A stretch of DNA of 64,000 bases from Symsagittifera roscoffensis (Eukaryota > Xenacoelomorpha > Acoela > Convolutidae): positions 62,106,386 to 62,170,385 of the forward strand of contig NC_087062.1 of assembly GCF_963678635.1 (NCBI RefSeq). The letters run 5' to 3'. Made by a program: the position numbers and the translations under genes. Under the pieces are notes generated by a model. The model had not been told where the DNA came from, did no database searches, and was given only the letters and a program-made list of their open reading frames with translations. Shown here piece after piece: positions 59,401 through 64,000 of the stretch; position 1 is the first letter of the stretch, and the number at the start of each line of letters is the position of its first letter.

Positions 59401-62400
59401 CTATCCAAACTGAAAAACATAATTCCAAACGGATATATTCTGCCCTCGAAGTTACGCAAAATAAGTTGACTAATTCGACATAACAAAAACTGAAACTGTT
59501 TGAATCACCAGCGGATTTAGGAAGGCGGAGGCCCCCCTTCAGGGATTCGACCCCCTGCCGACCCAAAGGTTTCCCCCTTTGTACTATTCTGAAATAATTT
59601 CTTTTTGGCCGACTGAACCTAAAATTTTTCTTAAGGCGCCAAAATAATCTAACTTTAAGGGGGAAGCGCGCGCCAAAAAAAAACCAGTTTTTGGTCAACA
59701 TTTTCCAAAAAGTGCCTGAAAACGCCTTTTGTGGCCTATTTTTTCAGCGGCGCAGAAAATTTGGTCAAAATGGGGGGTCTTCATAATGATTTGGGAGAGC
59801 TCAGAAAATCATTTAGGTCGACCTAAAAATAAGGTCGACTAAATTTTGAAATTTTTCCGAGAACCCGCACCCCCCCCCCAATTAAACCAATAAAAATCCT
59901 ACCAGATATAAAATGGCGTTTAAAAAAGGGAAATTGAACCGACAGAAACTAAGACGAAAACAAGGAACCCGAAAAAAAATTTTGGAAAGATAATTACAAC
60001 CTGAAACGAACTAATTACTAGCTAAGTGATAGTACGTTTAATTGAATATTCAAGAAATGGAGCATGTCAGATGAAAGATCCTCGAGAAGTAAACATACTG
60101 CGGACAAAGTTGTTTACTTATCGCAAGGGTAATGATATGGAGCCATGAGCAGATTCCTCAATGAATGTAGAAAAACAAAAGTCACTATATCAAATCACAA
60201 AAAATTTTTCAGAGTGAAAAAATCAATAAAACTGATGCATATAAAGCCTACTTTATACGCCGAAAAAATCAATAAAACTGATGTTTATAAAGTCGACTTT
60301 TTAAATGACAAAAATTGGCATTGCATACAATATTAGGGAATACAATTTTTCTCGATATAAATTAACCTTAAGTCGGTTGCGTGCTATGAACATCAACCAT
60401 CTGCTTGCGTTTGATAACGTCTTTTCTAGCGTTTTACCGTTTTTGCTTCGGGGATAGCCTAATTGGTTTTTACGGGGGGGGGGGGGGGGTGGTGGCTGTT
60501 TGTTTTGTCGACGAAGGATGAAGCATCAAATTTTTAAAGTGGAAAGAACACTTCCATTACCACTCTGGGTCTTCCTGGTGAATCCCTCCGATATCGATCT
60601 CTCTGATTTGAATCACCTCTTCCTCTGTCATCTAACCCTCGCCTGCCGCCATCATAGCCCATATGACGGTCTCGACCGTATGAACCTCTGTTACCTCCTT
60701 CGCCACGACTATTGAGAGCCTCTTGCACTTCTCTTCGGTTCATGTCCAAAGTCCTCCTTGAAAACAAAAAAAAGATTTACTCTCATGCTTGAAACTTTTT
60801 TCCCTTCTATTTTGTCGTCAGATTGCGTAATCTTATGATTTTGCAAGGTGTTCTTTTCCATAGTTTATATTTTTCCCAACGCGGCTTCCTTCTTAAAGAA
60901 TGGAAAATAGAAGCTTCTAAAATTATGAGGGTTTAAGCCAGGTTGGCCAGGAAAAATCAGGATCGAATCAATCTTTCTCTAGGGGAGCGATGTCACCAAC
61001 AAAAGCAAGAACTGCTAGTCTTTACACAATTCGGAAAACGAGTCACGTCGTAAAGCCAGTCGCTTCATTTATTGGCATATGGTGCAAGTAACACATTCAG
61101 ATTTTTCACTGAATGAATGAGTCATTGAAAATTAAACGACAGGATCTGAACTCTCAAAGTCACGGTCAGGGAAACACAATGAGGAAAGATTTAGTTTTCA
61201 ATATTTATGAGTTATTGAATTTCTTATCGCTTCTGCGTCACAAATGGTTTTAATCGACCGTGGCTTTTCTGCCCATGTTCAGAGAATCCACATACGTTAT
61301 TTCAATTAACCGACCGCTCTTTGATTTATCAATTATTTCACTGTTTTCAATTATTTCACAATTATTTCAATTGATGAATCAATTATTTCACTGTTTTTTG
61401 GCGATTAGGATGAGTACTGTTTGAGTGAACAACATGTCATTTCAACCATTACTTTGTTCAGAGAATTGAAAGGGAACTTTGTTTTCGGGTGTTTTAGTTT
61501 TTTGTTTTCCATGCAAAATCAGGTACAACAAATAATCATCAGAACGCGTCGAGTGATATATCATATTCAACCGTTTTCAGTCGTGATTTGAGCAACATTT
61601 AAAAAATTTCAAAGTTGTCCCAGTGTCAAGAAAAACCGGTTCTAAATTTTTTTTCGCTTTTAGTCTTCTTATTTCGAGCGATTAAAGCAAGCGAGCAGTT
61701 CTATTATAGAAGGATAAGCCATGAAACTTATCTTTTCCTCCAGTAAGAAAAATGAATTTTTAGGGCCGTTTTTAGAATTTTTTTTTTTGAATTTAGAATT
61801 TTTTACTTGTCATTTTTCGACAAAAACCGTTGCCCGATTTGCTGATCTTTCTTCGACTGTCGAATAGGCCTAATTTTCAAAATTTCGTCAGATCCTTTCA
61901 TCACACTACGCACTAAAAACAACTAGTTTGAAAAGAAAACATGAAACAATAACGCAATTTTTAAGAAAATGGTAGGAACCTTCTGTGCTACTTTGCACAG
62001 CAACCGGATATCCTTGTTTTTTATTTTGGCGTGGAGATTATTACTACTTGATCATTTCTGCTAAATTTTTGAGATTACAATCGGAGAACATCGGATGCGG
62101 CAAATTAGAAAAACGAAAACGGACCAGCGTGTTAAAGAAAATCGCCATTTAGGGTGACTGTTGATCCATACGTGCGATCATGTCAGCTCAAGAAATTTGG
62201 TAGCAAACTGGCAATTCGCCAGAGAAGCAAAAACCCTAGATCTACTCGGCAGCCAAGTTCAGTTTTTTTATTCGGTCATCGTGCATCGGTTTGAACATCA
62301 AATGGCTGGACGATCGTTTGCATTGCATTTTCATAGGTCAGTTTCTGAATCAAAGCAAACCAAGTGGTGGGCGAGGTTGACTCAGACAAAATTCGACGTC

Positions 62401-63724
62401 TTTTAATTGTCAAGAAAGTCGATCTCGTCACAGGCCAGAAAAGCCATCTTTCGAATTTTTCGGCTTTGAGGGTAACAGCTTTGAATTGCTACAGCATATG
62501 ATTGGTCCAGCAGGTTGCAATCTTTAGCTCGGCAGCAACGCAACAGATTTTTGACAATGTTCCATCTGGGTCGAGCTCTAGGAAACAACGATGAAAGGCG
62601 TTATATTCGCTAAAAGTTAGGAGGCACTATTGGGTTTCAAAGCAGGCAAAAACTCACCCGCCCAGTCACATATCAGGGTTGCCATGGGTTTTCAACAAAA
62701 TTTTTCCGCGACATCCATGATATTGAAAGACGTTTTCAGTTATTCTCCATGACATTTTCCTTGAAATTTAGTGTAGAAATTCAAAAACTTTGCAGACAAA
62801 ATGTTCGCATAGATTTGGCAGAGAGAATATTACATGCCGAATTTATACCAAACGAGCAAGAAGAAAAAAACTTGTTCCCTTAACTTGAGGAAAAAATATT
62901 CCAATTTGAAATTCCTCTCCATTCCAATTTGAAAACTCCTACTAATCCATAACGTCAATAACACTGGCAACCCTGCAAATTGTCCCAAAAACTGACAAAC
63001 ATATCTTTGAAAACTGTCAGTTTAGAAAAGAAATTTTCGACAACAGACTACTATCCAAAATTAAACACATATTATAAAAATTCTTGCTGCTCTCGAAGAT
63101 TCTAAAGAAAATACCGAAGATTGAAAAGCAATCATACGACAAGAAATGAAACTTAGTGCGCTCATCAAAATTAGTTTTTGCAAGTATAAAGCACAAAATG
63201 AGATAAAGTTACAAAAACTACTCACATGTACAGCTAAGCTGCATCAGTTTCGCTGCTCCAACACATTCCGACGATTTTCCGCTCCAGATTGACAGATCTT
63301 CGAATATAAATAGCAACGCAGCATACCAGCTAAAATAATAAGGTGTTTTCACGTCAATACAAACCTCAGTAAAGTCAACTCATGTTCTCGCTTCAGCCGA
63401 GCAATTTCTTCTAGCTGTCTCAACCTTTCTTCTTCAACTCGAAGTAAATGACTGCGATCATATCGAGGAGCGTCGAGTAAAGCAGAACCGCGGCTTGATC
63501 CGGCATACCCCTCTTGAAGATCAGGAACATCACGAGGTCTTTTAGCTGCCGAATTTGAATACGCATAAGCTTCTTCTCCCCTTTCATCGTAATTGGATCT
63601 TTTAGTAGGATTGCCTGACGGGTAGTTGTCTCTGTAATTAGAAGAGCGACCTCCGTAATCATTAGACGAGCCATAAGAATCCCTTCCTCGGTTGCCATCA
63701 TTGTATCTGCTATTGTACATATTC
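32287..63724 (-). CDS. RS-rich nuclear protein with C2H2 and matrin-type zinc fingers (CIZ1/matrin-3-like), 12 exons, complete
   Basis: Twelve exons with agreeing phases encode 798 residues from ATG 63720 to TAA 32287. The N-terminus (1-95) is rich in Tyr, Gly, Arg and Asn, then a short coiled coil (VEEERLRQLEEIARLKREHE). RG/RD and RS-rich segments follow (about 140-235). A C2H2 finger lies at 250-273 (CELC, 12 residues, H266). A matrin-type finger lies at 383-406 (CVLC, 13 residues, H, 5 residues, H) after IMGPDFIVPVTGWY. The rest is acidic with a Gly/Arg end (RRGGTRGGRGARR). Matrin-type fingers of this kind occur in CIZ1, matrin-3 and relatives, nuclear-matrix proteins that bind RNA or DNA. 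It probably acts in the nucleus on RNA or chromatin. Which relative is nearest is not settled. It follows eL13 by 172 bp. Confidence 0.85.
32578..32998. repeat. hAT-like MITE, CAGGGTTGCAT ends, 8-bp duplication
   Basis: Inverted ends CAGGGTTGCAT, flanked on both sides by CCCCAAGG (32570-32577 and 32999-33006). The 8-bp duplication and CAGGG ends are typical of hAT. 421 bp, no transposase. Lies in the last intron of the zinc-finger gene. Confidence 0.92.
34832..34991. repeat. short foldback MITE
   Basis: The left ATACCAAGTGAACAATCT matches the reverse complement of the right end AGATTGTTCACTTAGTAT. TA-like flanks. Confidence 0.6.
35219..35925. repeat. GGAGGGACC-family MITE with nested repeat
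   Basis: Ends resemble those of 20769-21206 (right end, reversed: GGCGCCCTCATGATAGAGGG). The hairpin-headed tRNA-like repeat at 35421-35640, with a (CAG)n patch, lies inside it and so is younger. Confidence 0.6.
36228..36962. repeat. hairpin-headed repeat with CACAAGC/GCTTGTG tail hairpin
   Basis: Starts ACACAGAGGCGAAGTTGCAT and ends ACACAAGCGTTGCTTGTGTA. Related shorter copies lie at 46469-46932 and 52007-52373. Confidence 0.55.
37318..37577 (-). CDS. exon 11 of the matrin-type zinc-finger gene
   Basis: Acceptor ACTTTCAG, donor TTG followed by GTTAGT. Encodes a strongly acidic run (EVEEETEEEENDDD). Confidence 0.85.
38287..38422 (-). CDS. exon 10 of the matrin-type zinc-finger gene
   Basis: Acceptor CTTTTTAG, donor ATGG followed by GTAAGT. 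Acidic (VEEEEDPF, DGGDDADTDFF). Confidence 0.85.
41103..41441 (-). pseudogene. Penelope-like connector and endonuclease fragment, second copy
   Basis: Shares SLENLCSRIEVP, LRRPENQPKM and NGGLMYLF with the right-hand copy. It shifts frame before the TRRHL block, so the endonuclease is lost. Confidence 0.6.
41976..42554 (+). pseudogene. Penelope-like C-terminal region with GIY-YIG endonuclease
   Basis: A 192-codon frame. The connector holds LPYRSESAKKV and SLENLCSRIEVP, then GGVKYLFRWSETGCNSRSGV in the GIY-YIG position, TRRHLHKRVREH with the conserved Arg and Glu-His, and a final ALYIKH-like block (EAYHIKHQNL). The YIG tyrosine region looks degenerate. The RT upstream is in other frames. Confidence 0.65.
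43901..46468. other. intron 9 sequence without defined elements
   Basis: A short run of 'gtcctagtattccctttt' repeats lies at about 44540-44650. A repeat around 45250-45330 (ggtcggaaaattttgtgc, gcacagcaacc) also occurs near 56750 and 61970. A frame at 46174-46440 (minus) may be a LINE endonuclease scrap (CCIIEFIGASL, SKVISVSF). Confidence 0.4.
46469..46932. repeat. hairpin-headed repeat, related to 52007-52373
   Basis: Degenerate head AGAGGTGAAGTTCGCATACA and tail GCACAAGCTTTGCTTGTGTA. Shares 'aaagtgctatttgtaatata' and 'aatagctggttat' with the 52-kb copy. Contains GGTTCGAACCC, a B-box-like sequence. Confidence 0.55.
47180..47840 (-). pseudogene. LINE reverse-transcriptase fragment
   Basis: On the minus strand a degenerate RT is readable: DLRKAFHIVDHIILLQKLELY, then in other frames FQGSILRPLLLLIYVND. 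Many stops. The 46.2-kb endonuclease-like scrap is downstream of the RT on this strand, the wrong order for one element, so the two are separate or rearranged. Confidence 0.55.
48448..48758 (-). CDS. exon 9 of the matrin-type zinc-finger gene
   Basis: Acceptor CTTTTGTAG, donor CAG followed by GTGTGT. Encodes an acidic block (MDYEEDDYTNEDD) and a Ser/Arg-rich segment. A MITE ends 34 bp from the acceptor. Confidence 0.83.
48793..49073. repeat. hAT-like MITE with 8-bp duplication AATTTACT
   Basis: Ends CACCAGCGGATTTAG and (reversed) CAGGGGTGGATCTAG. Exact duplication AATTTACT at 48785-48792 and 49074-49081. 281 bp. A relative begins at 59506. Confidence 0.9.
49280..49365 (-). CDS. exon 8 of the matrin-type zinc-finger gene
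   Basis: Acceptor TTACTGCAG, donor AGTG followed by GTAAGT. Encodes VKDEPIEDV, which fits a SUMO-site core (VKDE). Confidence 0.8.
51912..51985 (-). repeat. tRNA-like SINE fragment
   Basis: Minus strand: GTGGAGGCAACGAATATGCC then CCTGGGTTCGAATCTGACCA, a strong B-box with a paired T-arm. The A-box and D-arm do not fold as a normal tRNA, so it is taken as SINE-derived. Confidence 0.45.
52007..52373. repeat. hairpin-headed repeat
   Basis: Head ACACAGAGGCGAAGTTTCAC, tail GCCTGCTTTGCTTGTATAAA. Internal similarity to 46469-46932 ('gacgcacgccaattatgagt'). Confidence 0.6.
52621..52850 (-). CDS. exon 7 of the matrin-type zinc-finger gene
   Basis: Acceptor TTCTATTAG, donor TGTAG followed by GTTTTA. 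The weak donor is chosen because it is the only one in the phase exon 8 needs. Encodes AWLKENGHKYEPLKYDEF, directly after the matrin finger. Confidence 0.75.
52851..55342. other. intron 6 of the zinc-finger gene
   Basis: 52900-53400 is a copy of the dispersed intronic repeat. 53600-54900 is richer in GC and poor in C on the plus strand, with several minus-strand frames (for example 54394-54672) that resemble no known protein; it may be an unrecognised element. Confidence 0.4.
55343..55552 (-). CDS. exon 6, matrin-type zinc finger
   Basis: Acceptor CTCTTTTAG, donor AAGG followed by GTAAAT. Whole matrin-type finger: WYCVLCEKFYYNES...NHCQNKAHWENLR. Confidence 0.92.
55794..55827 (-). CDS. exon 5, 34-nt microexon
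   Basis: Acceptor GTTTCAG, donor AAAG followed by GTGAGC. Encodes GVLVDAVKDVK and is needed to restore phase between exons 4 and 6. Confidence 0.8.
56020..56300 (-). CDS. exon 4, first C2H2 zinc finger
   Basis: Acceptor TTTTTGCAG, donor GCAAC followed by GTACAT. Encodes WKCELCNVKF...EHEEKNEKHI, then a helical acidic stretch (TTMDELVEKFLRS). Confidence 0.88.
56301..57493. other. intron 3
   Basis: Includes a copy of the 'ggtcggaacattctgtg' repeat near 56750, a (CAA)n run at about 57078-57105 and the hairpin-headed repeat 57124-57470, which ends only 23 bp from the exon 3 donor. Confidence 0.5.
57124..57470 (-). repeat. tRNA-like SINE/MITE with GGCGAAGC hairpin head
   Basis: Head CACAGAGGCGAAGCTGCGCT, degenerate tRNA-like part on the minus strand near 57240-57300, tail CACAAGCTCGCAATGTAAA. 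Same plan as 26360-26722. Ends TTTACA and TGTAAA are inverted. Confidence 0.65.
57494..57649 (-). CDS. exon 3, RS-rich
   Basis: Acceptor TTATTTTAG, donor AAAG followed by GTTAGT. Encodes RDRSPPRRRSRSKGDRF and further Ser-Arg pairs, typical of splicing-speckle proteins. Confidence 0.88.
57650..60560. other. intron 2
   Basis: Contains a hairpin head (57903) with a body like 27.1 kb and a series of diverged tandem units of roughly 110-150 bp (58.4-59.13 kb). Also a relative of the 48.8-kb MITE (from 59506), a CCCTTGC half-palindrome (about 60120) and a run of 16 G (60474-60489). Confidence 0.5.
58400..59130. repeat. diverged tandem array
   Basis: About five units, each with an 'agctt..aac..c.t...attgaaccc' segment followed by 'gttagtttcgagaaaa' and 'ggtcataac'. 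Units are poorly conserved. Similar phrases occur at 33.65-34.55 kb and 51.3-51.7 kb. Confidence 0.55.
60561..60756 (-). CDS. exon 2, RG-rich
   Basis: Acceptor TTTTCAAG, donor GTG followed by GTAATG. Encodes RTLDMNRREVQEALNSRGE and Arg/Gly/Asp-rich sequence. Confidence 0.85.
60757..63364. other. intron 1
   Basis: AT-rich. Includes a small 'caattatttca' tandem patch at about 61330-61400 and a copy of the 'gcacagcaaccggatatcc' repeat near 61970. No exon recognised. Confidence 0.45.
63365..63724 (-). CDS. exon 1 of the matrin-type zinc-finger gene
   Basis: ATG at 63720, 4 nt after the acceptor-like TTTTCAG. Donor CTGAG followed by GTTTGT. Encodes the Tyr/Gly/Arg/Asn-rich N-terminus and the start of a short coiled coil. 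Confidence 0.85.
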
Positions 63725-63896
63725 CTGAAAACTTTGTACTATAACAACTCTTGCGTATATATTTCTTGCTGGCAATGATTTGTGCTCTTATCAATATATG
63801 AAAAAATATCAAGGTCGGATGCGTAAATTTACCAATTTAGAACAAACAATTGTATAAACACATCACAGAAATTCCGTAGAAGGCCCGTAGTGAAGC
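63725..63896 (-). promoter_or_regulatory. intercistronic spacer with trans-splice-like acceptor
   Basis: 172 bp between the eL13 stop and the next gene. It ends in a pyrimidine-poor but canonical TTTTCAG. No AATAAA signal was found on the minus strand here. This is the layout of an operon spacer; a promoter for the downstream gene would have to fit in the same space or lie inside eL13. Confidence 0.5.
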
Positions 63897-64000
63897 TTAG
63901 GCTTTCGAGGCTTCCTCCTTTTCCTTCCTCTTTTTCTCTCGTCGTCCAAACAGCCTGGCGTCTGCACGCGCTCTTCGAAGTGCCTGGTAGGCAACAAACT
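63897..64000 (-). CDS. RPL13: 60S ribosomal protein eL13, C-terminal end (partial)
   Basis: The minus strand at the window edge encodes FVAYQALRRARADARLFGRR followed by a Lys/Glu-rich end and TAA at 63897-63899. The RARADARLFG block and the charged tail are the known C-terminus of eukaryotic eL13, a structural protein of the large ribosomal subunit. The rest of the gene lies beyond the window. The stop falls at the expected family length, which also shows that TAA is a normal stop in this genome. It is followed after 172 bp by the zinc-finger gene on the same strand. Confidence 0.92.
   Translation of the reverse strand, partial: FVAYQALRRARADARLFGRREKKRKEKEEASKA

Overview
The window is animal (metazoan) nuclear DNA. 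It is AT-rich, its genes are broken by GT-AG introns of tens of bases to about 10 kb, and most of the rest is transposon-derived. Three host genes lie on the minus strand in the right half. They are the 3' end of ribosomal protein eL13 (RPL13), a 12-exon gene for an RS-rich protein with a matrin-type zinc finger (exons between 63724 and 32287), and a 3-exon cold-shock-domain gene of the CARHSP1/CSDC2 type (29271-25734). A fourth host gene of unknown family runs on the plus strand (exons 6003-18520, 5' end not found). Exon joins were worked out by hand; in every case splice sites and reading phase agree.

Only 172 bp separate the eL13 stop from an acceptor-like TTTTCAG that lies 4 nt before the ATG of the zinc-finger gene. 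The cold-shock gene has a similar acceptor 8 nt before its ATG. This fits an operon resolved by spliced-leader trans-splicing, as in larvaceans and some other animals, but unseen non-coding 5' exons would look the same. A transposon-rich relative of the larvaceans is one possible host; the sequence does not prove it.

Left end (1 to about 4.8 kb, plus strand): the 3' part of a virus-like retroelement with a G-poor coding strand. It has an envelope-glycoprotein frame of chuvirus-like character cut by one in-frame TAA, then an unrecognised 602-codon ORF that overlaps it by ATGA. From 6484 to 13679 there is a whole Ty3/gypsy element on the minus strand with 259-bp LTRs, an AGCTA target duplication, a tRNA-Ser-like primer site, gag and pol. 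It is disabled by stops and frameshifts and sits in an intron of the plus-strand gene. A second gypsy integrase with one mutated catalytic Asp lies at 21861-23396.

The introns and spacers of the minus-strand genes are full of non-autonomous repeats: hAT-like MITEs with perfect 8-bp target duplications, foldback elements, tRNA-like SINE pieces, a 308-bp tandem duplication and at least 12 copies of a short GGCGAAGC hairpin module, all in one orientation. There is also a decayed LINE (38.5-43.9 kb) into which two Penelope-like fragments have inserted head to head. No CRISPR array, bacterial gene or credible functional tRNA or rRNA gene was seen.
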